A DNA stretch of 64,000 bases from Bacillus shivajii (GTDB lineage Bacteria > Bacillota > Bacilli > Bacillales > Salisediminibacteriaceae). Of this stretch, positions 26,157 through 34,747 are shown in pieces. Below the pieces are notes generated by a model that was not told where the DNA came from, did not search any database, and saw only the letters and a program-made list of their open reading frames with translations. The translations under genes and the position numbers were made by a program. The stretch spans positions 3,596,001 to 3,660,000 of the forward strand of contig NZ_CP084703.1 in NCBI RefSeq assembly GCF_020519665.1, read 5' to 3'. Position 1 is the stretch's first letter, and every line of letters begins with the position of its first letter.

Positions 26157-27170
26157 ATGAGTTATGAAGTTATTGGTATTACCGTATTGTGGTTCTTTCT
26201 ATATGGATACTTGATCGTTGCATCCGTTGACTTCGGAGCTGGATTTTTCAGCTATTACACGAAACGAACGAATAAAAATCATATCATTCATAACATCATT
26301 CAGCGGTATTTGTCACCCGTTTGGGAAGTTACCAACGTGTTTCTCGTCTTTTTCTTCATCGGGATCGTTGGATTCTTCCCTAGTACCGCCTATTATTACG
26401 GAACAGCACTTCTGATACCTGGTAGTATCGCGATCATCTTACTTGCTGTTCGAGGCTCGTATTACGCATTTGCAACATACGGTGCAAAAGAGAGCCGCAT
26501 GTATAACTTTTTATACGGGGCAACAGGACTCTTAATTCCTGCCTCATTAACGACGGTGCTTACCATTTCTGAAGGTGGATATATTACTGTTGAAAACGGA
26601 AATGTTCGATTGCTTTACGGAGAACTATTTGGCAGTCTCTATTCGTGGAGTGTCGTTATTTTAGCGATTGTTAGCGTACTGTTTATCTCTGCTAGTTTTT
26701 TAACGTATTATGCATCGCGTGCGAATGACAAAGGGGCCCTCGACCTATTACGGAAATATGCTTTAACCTGGTCGCTCCCTGCGATCTCGATGGGAGTCAT
26801 TGTCTTCTTTCTACTAAGTAAACGAAATTATGAACATTATCAAAACATGTTAGATATATGGTGGGTATTCGGTATCTCACTAATTGCCTTTGCAGCTGCA
26901 ACGTATTTAATCTTTAAGCGGCGTAATTTCGGGACAGCTTTTATCATGGTAATGGTTCAATATTTCACTGCTTTTTTCGGATACGGAGCATCACACCTCC
27001 CTTACATTCTTTATCCGTATTTAACAATCTATGACGGATTTACAAATGAAACGATGGCGGTCTGGTTAATTGCTGCCTTTATCGGAGGATTACTAATGTT
27101 AATCCCATCGTTATATTTACTCATGAAACTATTTTTGTTTGATGCTGATTATATTGAAGGGAAAAAATAA
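26157..27170 (+). CDS. cydB: Cytochrome bd oxidase subunit II
   Basis: 337-aa, eight- or nine-helix partner of CydA. The N-terminal LYGYLIVASVDFGAGFF and the WEVTNVFLVFFFI segment are family hallmarks. It follows cydA by 16 nt with GGGAGGGGG as ribosome site. It is followed by the small third subunit gene. Confidence 0.97.
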   Translation: MSYEVIGITVLWFFLYGYLIVASVDFGAGFFSYYTKRTNKNHIIHNIIQRYLSPVWEVTNVFLVFFFIGIVGFFPSTAYYYGTALLIPGSIAIILLAVRGSYYAFATYGAKESRMYNFLYGATGLLIPASLTTVLTISEGGYITVENGNVRLLYGELFGSLYSWSVVILAIVSVLFISASFLTYYASRANDKGALDLLRKYALTWSLPAISMGVIVFFLLSKRNYEHYQNMLDIWWVFGISLIAFAAATYLIFKRRNFGTAFIMVMVQYFTAFFGYGASHLPYILYPYLTIYDGFTNETMAVWLIAAFIGGLLMLIPSLYLLMKLFLFDADYIEGKK

Positions 27171-27222
27171 CGTTTGATATTAACTTCACTTTGGAATTTC
27201 ATTCAATGAAGGAGGCAAAAAC

Positions 27223-27384
27223 ATGGATTCACACACATTCTTTATTACGTTAGCCCCCGTCTTGGTACTGTTCGCCTCAATCATTTTTGTCTTTGTTTGG
27301 GGGGCAAAAGCAAAGCCACCTGCTTTTGTCACAGAGGAACGACAGGACGATCATCGCCGTAAAAATAAAGACGGAGCAAGTTAA
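27223..27384 (+). CDS. cydS: CydS-like small cytochrome bd subunit
   Basis: A 53-codon frame after GGAGGCAAAAAC. Residues 6-26 are one transmembrane helix (FFITLAPVLVLFASIIFVFVW), followed by a charged, Pro-containing tail. Size, order (cydA-cydB-small helix) and topology match the CydS-type subunit seen in Geobacillus bd oxidase, here with a longer cytoplasmic tail. It probably stabilises heme binding in CydA. Easily missed because of its length. Confidence 0.78.
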   Translation: MDSHTFFITLAPVLVLFASIIFVFVWGAKAKPPAFVTEERQDDHRRKNKDGAS

Positions 27385-27400
27385 TGAAGTTATGGAAGTT

Positions 27401-27432
27401 AAAGCCCCCGCGAGTTGGTCGCGGGGGTTTTT
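27401..27432 (+). terminator. Terminator of the cydABS operon
   Basis: AGCCCCCGCG-AGTTGGT-CGCGGGGGTTTTT. Confidence 0.93.
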
Positions 27433-27733
27433 GGTGGGTTGTATATTTATAAATTTTATGATCCTCATTATTCACTTATACTCCTTTTTATTCATGAATT
27501 GAACCCTACGAAATTGAAGCAGCTTCAGGTGAAGCAGGTTCAATTTTGTACACTTCAATTCACGATAACAACAGAAAAAATCGAAGGAAAACAAAGGTCA
27601 GACAACTCAACCACCGTAACCACCCCCAATACCTACTTCCCGCCCTCCTATACCTCACTAAAACCATTGAATACACGTGAATATCAACTCAAAATTTCGA
27701 ATTAAACCGAACACGTCTAAACGCCCCCAAAAA
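27433..27733. other. Intergenic stretch with inverted repeat
   Basis: Between convergent cyd operons. It contains an imperfect long inverted repeat (27495-27562) related to one at 59449-59508. No gene is supported. Confidence 0.5.
27495..27562. repeat. Long imperfect inverted repeat, ACAAAATTGA type
   Basis: Left arm TGAATTGAACCCTACGAAAT near 27495 and right arm ending in TTCAATTCA at 27562 pair with few mismatches around a 16-nt loop. The CCTACRAAATYGA core recurs at 59449-59508. Confidence 0.5.
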
Positions 27734-27768
27734 CGAAAAAACACCCGGATTTATTCAATCCGGGTGCT
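27734..27768 (-). terminator. Terminator of cydDC
   Basis: GCACCCGGATT-GAATA-AATCCGGGTG followed by TTTTTT on the minus strand. Confidence 0.9.
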
Positions 27769-27785
27769 CAGCACATACTTCTATT

Positions 27786-29501
27786 TTATAAAAACACATC
27801 TTGTTCGATTTGTTTCATTTCGTAAAAATACCCTTTCTTCTCCATTAACTCATTGAACGTTCCCGACTCGACAACCTTTCCATGCTCCATCACAATAATT
27901 TGGTCAAAACTTTCAAGCCCTGTCAATCGGTGACTAATCAGAAGAATCGTATCATCTTGTCCTTGCTCAAGCAGGTGGTCAAAAATCTTCTTTTCGGTTA
28001 TTGCATCAACAGACGAAGTTGGCTCATCGAGAAGCCACAAATGAGCGCCTTTTAACAACGCTCGTGCGATCGCAAGCCTTTGTTTTTCCCCACCAGAAAG
28101 GTTTTGGCCTTTCTCTAGGACTTCACCTGATAATGAGAATTGCGTAAGGTCTACTTTTTCCAGGACTTCTATCATCTCATCATCAGAAACCCCGTCTTTC
28201 GCTAACATCAAATTGTCGCGAATCGTCCCGTAGAAAAAATGATTTTCTTGCAAAACAACGTTTGTTGCTTGCCAAATGCTTTCTTCATCAAGACTTGAAA
28301 CCTTTTTTTCTCCAAGCATTACGTCTCCTTTAAAGTCTTTGTAAACTTTCAATAAAAGTTGAAGAATTGTAGACTTTCCAGAACCACTCGGACCGACGAC
28401 TGCAACTTTCGACCCAGACGTTATATTAACCGAAATATCACGCAATACATGTTTATGTTCACCTGGAAATTGAAACGATAGTTTTTCAATTTTTATTGAA
28501 GGGGCTCTTTGATTGTCAAGCTGTTCCCCACCTTCATCTTTTTCAACCTCTTGTTCATCAACAACTGAAAAAAGACGCTTTGATGCTAATCGGCTATCTT
28601 CAAAGTGGTATGGGAAAACGGCCATCGGTGTTGAGTTTTCAAAAACGGTTAACGAGATCATAACAAGCATCGCTAGAAACACACCATCAAGCTCGCCTCC
28701 AGTGACTAAGTAAGCCCCCATTGCGAGGACAAACCATGAGATAAGAAGAGCAATCAATTGGTTGACCGTTTGACTAAATATTGCTTGAACGCCTTCCTTG
28801 TTTTGCTCACCAACGTATGAACGCGAAGCCTTTAATAAGTTCTCTTCTTGTTCGTCAAGCTTTTGGTATAGCTTTAAATCCCGGAATCCGTATAGAAATT
28901 CCGTTGCTTCTGTCGATAAATGTCCCCTCTTTTCCCGAACCTTGTTTTCAATCCCTCGCTGTTTTAGTGCGAAAGCATAAGGAACGAGAAAGCCTGTTAA
29001 AATGAGACCGATGATTAGTGTTATCGCAACTGCTACGGAAAAGTACAACGTAAACGCAATCGTTGCTAAAAAGATAATGACCATTACGATCGGCGGATAA
29101 TACACACGTAAGAAAAAGTTTTGCAAGCTTTCTACATCACCGACAATGCGCGCCAATAAGTCTCCACTACGATACTTATGAAAGATTCGTGGCGCGAGTG
29201 GCTCTAGTCTTTCAAAAAAGTAAACACGTAAATTACTTAAGATCGTAAATGTCGCTCTGTGAGAATAATACCGTTCAGCATAGCGACTAAATGCTCTCGT
29301 AAAACTGAATAGCTTTAATAATGCAATACTGATCGTCAAAATATATAATGGCGGTGTGATCGCTGCCCTTGAAATTAAGTATCCGCTATTTGCAAATAAA
29401 CTAACGGCAGCCATACCAGCAAGAAAACCAAACAAAATCGATAAGAGCACATCCTTTTTTTCAGCCACGACTAGCTTCATTACAATTTTTAGATCTTTCA
29501 T
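27786..29501 (-). CDS. cydC: CydC, ABC exporter subunit for cytochrome bd assembly
   Basis: 571-aa fused permease-ATPase half transporter; six hydrophobic segments in the first 300 residues and a nucleotide-binding domain with Walker A VVGPSGSGKSTILQLL, signature LSGGEKQRLAIARALL and Walker B LWLLDEPTSSVD. With CydD it exports reduced thiols (cysteine/glutathione in E. coli) needed for heme d assembly. It shares one base with the end of cydD. Placement opposite cydAB supports the assignment over a generic thiol exporter. Confidence 0.9.
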   Translation of the reverse strand: MKDLKIVMKLVVAEKKDVLLSILFGFLAGMAAVSLFANSGYLISRAAITPPLYILTISIALLKLFSFTRAFSRYAERYYSHRATFTILSNLRVYFFERLEPLAPRIFHKYRSGDLLARIVGDVESLQNFFLRVYYPPIVMVIIFLATIAFTLYFSVAVAITLIIGLILTGFLVPYAFALKQRGIENKVREKRGHLSTEATEFLYGFRDLKLYQKLDEQEENLLKASRSYVGEQNKEGVQAIFSQTVNQLIALLISWFVLAMGAYLVTGGELDGVFLAMLVMISLTVFENSTPMAVFPYHFEDSRLASKRLFSVVDEQEVEKDEGGEQLDNQRAPSIKIEKLSFQFPGEHKHVLRDISVNITSGSKVAVVGPSGSGKSTILQLLLKVYKDFKGDVMLGEKKVSSLDEESIWQATNVVLQENHFFYGTIRDNLMLAKDGVSDDEMIEVLEKVDLTQFSLSGEVLEKGQNLSGGEKQRLAIARALLKGAHLWLLDEPTSSVDAITEKKIFDHLLEQGQDDTILLISHRLTGLESFDQIIVMEHGKVVESGTFNELMEKKGYFYEMKQIEQDVFL

Positions 29502-31231
29502 TAGGATGCCCCTCCTTGCTGTACAGCGACCATATCACGATATTTTGCCTCAGACTTCACGAGCTCATCATGGGTGCCTGCGGCAACGAATGAGCCACCT
29601 TCTAAGAGCAAGATTTGATCTGCTCGTTTAATCGTATGTAGGCGATGAGCAACGGTAATGACCGTAGATAATTGTGACAATTCTTTCATCGACTTTTGTA
29701 AAATTTGTTCCGTTTTTAAATCCAGTCCGACAGTTGGTTCATCAAATACAATGATCGACGGTTGTTTCAAGAAAGCTCGTGCGAGAGCAACTCTTTGTTT
29801 TTCCCCACCTGAAAGCCCTCTTCCCGCTTCACCAACGAGCGTGTCGTAACCATCTTCCAAATTAGCTACCATTTCTGAAATGCCCGCTTTTTCAGCAGCT
29901 TTTTCGATCTGTTCTCGTGAATGGTTGCCTGTCCCACCTATCGCTATATTTTCAGCAATTGTTCCAGAAAACAAGTAAGGGCTTTGGGAGATGTAACTTA
30001 ACTGATCGAACCAATCTTTTTCCTTATAGTCAAATAACGTTTTTCCGTTTATGAGAATTTCTCCTTCTGACGGTGCGACAAGACCTGAGATCACATGCAG
30101 AAGCGTTGTTTTCCCTGAACCACTTTTACCAACAATTGCGACCTCGCTTTGCGGAGGAATGACAGCGTCAACACCGTTTAAAGCGAATTGGCCTTCACCA
30201 TAACTGAAGCCAACATTCCGCAGTTGAATAGACAGCTCTGCCTGCTCTTGATGTAAAGGCTTTTCTCCCCAAACAACTGGTTGCTCCTCTTCTTCAAGTT
30301 CGGCTGTCACTTTTTTCGCAGCCCCCATACTACCACGTCCAGCATGAAAGGCACTTCCTAATTCCTTTAATGATGCAAAAAACTCAGGTACTAACACTAA
30401 AACAAAAAACGCGGTAAAAAACGTTAGCTGTTCATACACAACGAGCCGAAGACCGACCTCAAGCGCAACGAGTGCCATACTGAGCATTGAAATAAATTCT
30501 AGCATCAAAGAAGACAGAAAAGCGATTTTTAAAACGGTCATCGTCGCTTCACGGTAATCCAAACTGCTTTGTTGGATTGAAAGCTTCTGCTCTTTTGCAC
30601 GACCAAAAAACTTTAACGTCGCAAGCCCTTGTAAAATATCGAGGAATTTACCAGAAAAGGCTGCTAGCTTTTCCATTTGTTCTTCTGATTTTTGCTGTGT
30701 TTTACTTCCGATTATGATCATAAAAATTGGAATAAATGGGGCAGTAATGATCATGATCACACCGGAAACCCAGTTTTCTATAAAAACAGCAATTAAAATC
30801 ATGATTGGGATGACACTTGTCTGGATCATTTGCGGATAGTATTTGCTAAAGTAACTATCTAGCTCATCAACTGAATCCATCATGACACTAACTTTTTCGC
30901 CAGACTGCCCTTTCAAAGAGGCTTGGATTGGGTTTCGAGAATACTTTTTTAACAACGCTTCCCGAAAATCGTTTTTTACTTTGGCTGCCATTTTCACACC
31001 AGTTCGACCATTTAAATATGAAAATAGCGCTCTTCCTACTAAAACAAGAATGAGTCCACTTAAATAAGGCAGGATACTTTGAAATGATGCCTGCTTTAAA
31101 AATACTTCATCAACAATTTTTACAATGAAGTAAGCTTGAACAATGATTGCAGCCCCTGTCATCAGTGCGATCAAATAAAGAAAGTATATTTGCTTTTTCT
31201 GAGAGCGGGCGATTTCTTTCAGCTGCTTCAT
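29501..31231 (-). CDS. cydD: CydD, ABC exporter subunit for cytochrome bd assembly
   Basis: 576-aa half transporter; Walker A IVGKSGSGKTTLLHVI, signature LSGGEKQRVALARAFL, Walker B IIVFDEPTVGLD, preceded by a six-helix membrane domain beginning MKQLKEIARSQKKQIYFLYL. It forms a heterodimer with CydC. AGGAGACTGAAAAACGT precedes ATG. TATAAT near 31314 (minus) beside an AT-rich inverted repeat may be its promoter. Confidence 0.9.
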   Translation of the reverse strand: MKQLKEIARSQKKQIYFLYLIALMTGAAIIVQAYFIVKIVDEVFLKQASFQSILPYLSGLILVLVGRALFSYLNGRTGVKMAAKVKNDFREALLKKYSRNPIQASLKGQSGEKVSVMMDSVDELDSYFSKYYPQMIQTSVIPIMILIAVFIENWVSGVIMIITAPFIPIFMIIIGSKTQQKSEEQMEKLAAFSGKFLDILQGLATLKFFGRAKEQKLSIQQSSLDYREATMTVLKIAFLSSLMLEFISMLSMALVALEVGLRLVVYEQLTFFTAFFVLVLVPEFFASLKELGSAFHAGRGSMGAAKKVTAELEEEEQPVVWGEKPLHQEQAELSIQLRNVGFSYGEGQFALNGVDAVIPPQSEVAIVGKSGSGKTTLLHVISGLVAPSEGEILINGKTLFDYKEKDWFDQLSYISQSPYLFSGTIAENIAIGGTGNHSREQIEKAAEKAGISEMVANLEDGYDTLVGEAGRGLSGGEKQRVALARAFLKQPSIIVFDEPTVGLDLKTEQILQKSMKELSQLSTVITVAHRLHTIKRADQILLLEGGSFVAAGTHDELVKSEAKYRDMVAVQQGGAS

Positions 31232-31341
31232 ACGTTTTTCAGTCTCCTAAATGAAAGATTTTGTTTCTAAAGGGGATTCAATGAACGTTTCTAAACAATG
31301 AATAATAACAATAATTATTATACATGAATCAGATTACGGGT

Positions 31342-31959
31342 TTAAATCATTCGAAATTTCTTTCCCCAATCAACCCATTCACTACTTTTATCAATTTTTA
31401 ACTTTTTCTTTATATTTCGCCGATGATTTTCTATTGTTTTTGGTGATATATTGAGGATATCAGCTGTCTCTTTTACTGTATAACCGCGCACCTTCATATG
31501 TAAAATCTCTTCTTCACGTGTTGTTAAAAGGTCATTCCTTACATTTGCTGAATAGGACATGTGATCCTTCTTATCACTCGATAAAACCGGATACTCCCCT
31601 TTAAACACCTTTTGGAAAAAAAACATTAAGTCATCTAATGATGATTTTTCATAGAAAATCCCGTGAATGATTTTGTCATTCATTAAGTTATTCAACTCTG
31701 GTGTTGGCTCTTTATACATAAAAACTCGTTTTGTTTCTGGATGGACTGGTTCCAAGGCAAACAAGATACTCTTTAATCCCCCTGCCCCTTGTAAACTTAC
31801 ATCAGTTACAATTAAGTCAAACTCATATGTTCTTAACGCATCGATCAATTCTTCGATTGATGGTGCAATGACCATCGATTCAATGTTATGAATGTCTTTT
31901 AATAATTGAATCAAGCCACTCCGTACTAATTCGTGATCGATACCGACCAATATTTTCAT
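31342..31959 (-). CDS. LuxR/NarL-family response regulator with atypical receiver
   Basis: 205 aa. The receiver-like N-terminus has the phosphoacceptor Asp in FDLIVTDVSLQGAG, but the acidic pocket reads GIDHELVRSG, with one Asp where two acidic residues are normal. The switch Lys is in FMYKEP. The C-terminal LuxR helix-turn-helix is clear: LLTTREEEILHMKVRGYTVK, then LNISPKTIENHRRNIKKKL. No kinase gene is adjacent, so it is an orphan. Phosphorylation may be weak or absent. It has GGGAGGGGAGC as ribosome site. Confidence 0.85.
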   Translation of the reverse strand: MKILVGIDHELVRSGLIQLLKDIHNIESMVIAPSIEELIDALRTYEFDLIVTDVSLQGAGGLKSILFALEPVHPETKRVFMYKEPTPELNNLMNDKIIHGIFYEKSSLDDLMFFFQKVFKGEYPVLSSDKKDHMSYSANVRNDLLTTREEEILHMKVRGYTVKETADILNISPKTIENHRRNIKKKLKIDKSSEWVDWGKKFRMI

Positions 31960-32004
31960 GCTCCCCTCCCCCTTAATAAAAAAATGAAACTCTCTCCCAG
32001 GTCC

Positions 32005-32868
32005 TTACTCTTTTAAGTAATCCCCCATATCATCTAGCAGTTGTTCCATTGTTTTTGCATAGTCTTGATACATCTTCTTCGCTTGTTCATTTTCTGTTTG
32101 CAAAGAAAACGTCGTTAAGTTTGCCTGTAGTTGCTTAACCGTTGCTGCTGCTAACAACTTTTGCTTAATTTGCGGGAGCTTCTTCTTATCATTATACAAG
32201 TCAACGTACACATTTCCCATTGAATCAATTTGTGCAACAAACACATCGGAAAAATCCTCTGCTCCTTGCTTCATAACTTCTCCTAACAGCCAGTCTTTTG
32301 TATAACCATACTCTTTCAAACTTTTCTCCATTACATTCCCATCGACAATGACGATGCGAGGCGAATGCTCTTGTTCGACAACCATATTCATATCTTTCGG
32401 AGTAATCGGCATCACATCGCTCTTTTTCATCACACTTAGTTGGCCACTACTCTCAAAAATAGCCGTTTCTACATCCGATAATTTAAACACATCTTTGTCA
32501 CGTAAATAAATCATCAGTTCATCAACCGTCAAGTCTTCTTTTTTTAAGTTTTCTTCAAGAATTTTTCCATTTTCTATCACAACCGTTGGCTTACCTTCAG
32601 TAAGCATTCGAAAACCGTAAGATTTTAACTCTATTTTGGAAACCACAATCGGTAACATGGACCAAATAACCATACCAAAAACGAAATTTGATATTCTGAT
32701 ATCTGGACTGAACGTTAATTCCGCTGCAATACTACCGATTGCAATCCCAACGATATACTCAAAATATGTAATTTGATTAATTTGTTTTTTCCCCATAATA
32801 CGTGCTAATACAAGCAGTACAATGAAACCAATAAGTCCTCTAACCAAAACCTGTCCTAAATCAGTCAA
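32005..32868 (-). CDS. DUF421 (YetF-like) membrane protein fused to a DUF1657-like domain (2Duf-like)
   Basis: 287 aa. About three transmembrane helices are followed by a soluble DUF421 domain (EGKPTVVIENGKILEENL, then PRIVIVDGNVMEKSL). The last 55 residues (TVKQLQANLTTFSLQTENEQ and onward) match the free-standing DUF1657 protein at 33434. This combination is that of 2Duf, encoded in spoVA2mob operons and linked to spore heat resistance, possibly in the spore inner membrane. I take the TTG start (MTDLGQVLVRG) with AGAGGTGG upstream. No SpoVA genes are nearby. Confidence 0.8.
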   Translation of the reverse strand: MTDLGQVLVRGLIGFIVLLVLARIMGKKQINQITYFEYIVGIAIGSIAAELTFSPDIRISNFVFGMVIWSMLPIVVSKIELKSYGFRMLTEGKPTVVIENGKILEENLKKEDLTVDELMIYLRDKDVFKLSDVETAIFESSGQLSVMKKSDVMPITPKDMNMVVEQEHSPRIVIVDGNVMEKSLKEYGYTKDWLLGEVMKQGAEDFSDVFVAQIDSMGNVYVDLYNDKKKLPQIKQKLLAAATVKQLQANLTTFSLQTENEQAKKMYQDYAKTMEQLLDDMGDYLKE

Positions 32869-32959
32869 TACAATCCACCTCTTCAATTATGTGCGTCTAA
32901 TTATATATTATTGGGCAAAGTAAAGATAAGAATACTTCAATAAATGAGGGAGTGATAAT

Positions 32960-33322
32960 ATGGTAAAACTTCGTTCGCTTTGTATGTTGTTGCTATTCCT
33001 TTCTTTCATATCTGGGTGTGACAATACTGCCCAATATTTAAAGACAGACAAAGACGACTGGTTATTTAATAAAATTTCAGAAGTAAATCAGACGGTTGAA
33101 AACGAGGATTGGGAGAAGGCATTACAAACCATTGATGAATTTGAAGAGAATTACGAACAACGTAAATGGAAGATGCAACTTCTCGGTGAATCAGATGATG
33201 CGGAAGAATTAGAAGTTGAAATGAGGATGTTTAAAGAGCATGTAAAAGATGAAGACAAAGTGGAAAGTAAAAAAAGCTTGCAACATATTCATTATCGGTT
33301 ATTTGAGCTCTACAATATTTAA
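32960..33322 (+). CDS. Small lipoprotein, DUF4363-like
   Basis: 120-aa lipoprotein: signal peptide with lipobox FISGC, then a Glu/Lys-rich helical body (KISEVNQTVENEDWEKALQT, MRMFKEHVKDEDKVESKKSL). It resembles DUF4363 proteins, often encoded beside DUF421 proteins, and it is divergent from the 2Duf-like gene. GGGAGTGATAAT precedes ATG. Function unknown; the neighbourhood suggests a spore envelope role. Confidence 0.6.
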   Translation: MVKLRSLCMLLLFLSFISGCDNTAQYLKTDKDDWLFNKISEVNQTVENEDWEKALQTIDEFEENYEQRKWKMQLLGESDDAEELEVEMRMFKEHVKDEDKVESKKSLQHIHYRLFELYNI

Positions 33323-33399
33323 AACAAACTTACAGATGTAGTTCGATAGGAGGTTCGAAAAATTTCCGTGCCCCATGACCCATTTCTCTAAACAAACAT

Positions 33400-33436
33400 A
33401 AAGGCTAACTTACCTATCAGGTTAAGTTAGCCTTTA
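33400..33436. terminator. Shared terminator between the DUF4363-like and DUF1657 genes
   Basis: AAAGGCTAACTTA and TAAGTTAGCCTTT arms with a 10-nt loop. It overlaps the stop codon of the DUF1657 gene. Confidence 0.75.
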
Positions 33437-33643
33437 GTCTTGCCTTCGATATTCAGGTTCTTTCTGCTCAACTTTGTTTACTCTTGTCTCTAACCCTGTC
33501 ACTAACGTTTGCATTTGTTCTGCAGCTTGTGCATACTTTTCTTTTGCCTTTTCATCCTTCGTTTGAAGTGAAAACGTCTCAAAATTTGCTTGTAAACTTT
33601 TCGCATTCGCTAATGCTTCTTTTAATTGTGTTTCGACGGTCAT
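33434..33643 (-). CDS. DUF1657 protein
   Basis: 69-aa helical protein (MTVETQLKEALANAKSLQAN, FETFSLQTKDEKAKEKYAQA) that matches the C-terminal domain of the 2Duf-like protein at 32005-32868. Free DUF1657 proteins and 2Duf occur together in spoVA2mob operons. TGA-flanked and short, it has a weak GGAGAGGGTTTGATCTGAG ribosome site. It is close to the Gln-rich genes upstream in the same direction. Confidence 0.8.
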   Translation of the reverse strand: MTVETQLKEALANAKSLQANFETFSLQTKDEKAKEKYAQAAEQMQTLVTGLETRVNKVEQKEPEYRRQD

Positions 33644-33752
33644 CTCAGATCAAACCCTCTCCATTTAATGTTACATGATGGATAAAAGAGGGATGACCCT
33701 TGCAATAAAACATGCCGGTGTCACCCCTTGATTTGCTATTAGTGCGTGTGAA

Positions 33753-34067
33753 TTATTGTTGTTGGTTTTGAGATTGTTGCGCTTGTTGCAACTGTTGAGT
33801 TGCTTGTTGTAATTCTTGTTGCGCTTGTTGCAATTGCTGCTGTTGTGCAGGCTGTGCACCAGATTGTGCTTGCTGCAATTGTTGTTGTGCTTGTTGTAAC
33901 TCTTGCTGTGCTTGTTGTAATGCCTGTGGGTTAGCTTGTTGTTGCGCTTGCTGAACTTGCTGAGTAGCCTTTTGAGCAGCTTGTTGTGCTTGTTGAGCTT
34001 GCTGCTGCGCTTGTTGCGCTTGTTGTTGTGCTTGTTGTTGTGCTTGTTGTTGTTGGTTATTTGGCAT
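33753..34067 (-). CDS. Gln/Ala-rich coiled-coil low-complexity protein
   Basis: 104 aa, almost entirely Gln and Ala (MPNNQQQQAQQQAQQQAQQA, then repeated QQAQQELQQAQQ units), with no Lys-rich or membrane segment. The ribosome site GGAGGACGATTTTA and constant reading frame show it is coding. The DNA is a CTTGTTGTTG-type repeat. Gln-rich proteins of this kind are often spore coat or crust components in Bacillus. With the next gene it forms a pair of Gln-rich proteins in a spore-like neighbourhood. Confidence 0.65.
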   Translation of the reverse strand: MPNNQQQQAQQQAQQQAQQAQQQAQQAQQAAQKATQQVQQAQQQANPQALQQAQQELQQAQQQLQQAQSGAQPAQQQQLQQAQQELQQATQQLQQAQQSQNQQQ

Positions 34068-34213
34068 TAAAATCGTCCTCCTTGAAAATATCGAAATATG
34101 GTACACCTATAGAGTGCCTAAGTGATAAAAAGAAATACACACTTTTTTTGAAAACCAATTGTTCACAATCACGTGAAATAGGGACGTTCAATGTCATTTT
34201 TATCTTTAAAAAG

Positions 34214-34275
34214 AAAAAGAGGCTGACTTCCTTTCAGTGTTGGATGAAAGCTATTTGTAGTCAACCTCTTATCGT
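34214..34275 (-). terminator. Terminator between the two Gln-rich genes
   Basis: AAGAGG.TGAC and GTCA.CCTCTT arms with a T-rich flank downstream of the gene at 34304-34747. Confidence 0.55.
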
Positions 34276-34303
34276 TTTCTTCTTTTCATGGTAATCAAAG
34301 TCA

Positions 34304-34747
34304 TTAATGCTTTAGGTTTTCATCTTGGAACTGTTCTACCCTTTGACGAGCTTGTTCATAAGTTCGTTCGGATTGTTCAACTTGCTGTGTAGCTTGTTGT
34401 ACGTCATATTGTTCTTTCTTCACTTGATCTTGTGCTTGATGAAGCTGATGCATCGCTTCTTGTAATTGCTGATTTTCAGTAATTAATTTTTGATGCGCTT
34501 GATTTGCTGCCGATTCAGCATGATAAACAGCTTTTCTCGCTTTCTCAACCTCTTGCAGCTTACCTTCAACTTGTATCGTTGTTTGTTGTTGTTGAATGTT
34601 TTGTGCAGTAGCTTGTACACGCTGAATGACTTGTTGTGCATTTTGGACAGCTTGTTCGATTTCCGGAGAGCATCCATTAGCTTGAACTTGTTGAATCGCT
34701 TGTTGTGCTCGGTGGATAGCTTGTTGTACCTCATTTATTTGTGTCAT
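34304..34747 (-). CDS. Gln-rich coiled-coil protein
   Basis: 147 aa, a long uninterrupted amphipathic helix rich in Gln, Ala and Glu (QAVQNAQQVIQRVQATAQNI, QQLQEAMHQLHQAQDQVKKE), containing one Cys. No membrane anchor. GGAGGCATGTT precedes ATG. It is less repetitive than its neighbour at 33753 but of the same style. I do not recognise a named family; a structural spore or surface role is inferred from composition. Confidence 0.65.
   Translation of the reverse strand: MTQINEVQQAIHRAQQAIQQVQANGCSPEIEQAVQNAQQVIQRVQATAQNIQQQQTTIQVEGKLQEVEKARKAVYHAESAANQAHQKLITENQQLQEAMHQLHQAQDQVKKEQYDVQQATQQVEQSERTYEQARQRVEQFQDENLKH

Noticed and set aside
29356-29631. Plus-strand frame over the cydC/cydD junction
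   Set aside because: Antisense shadow of two well-supported ABC transporter genes.
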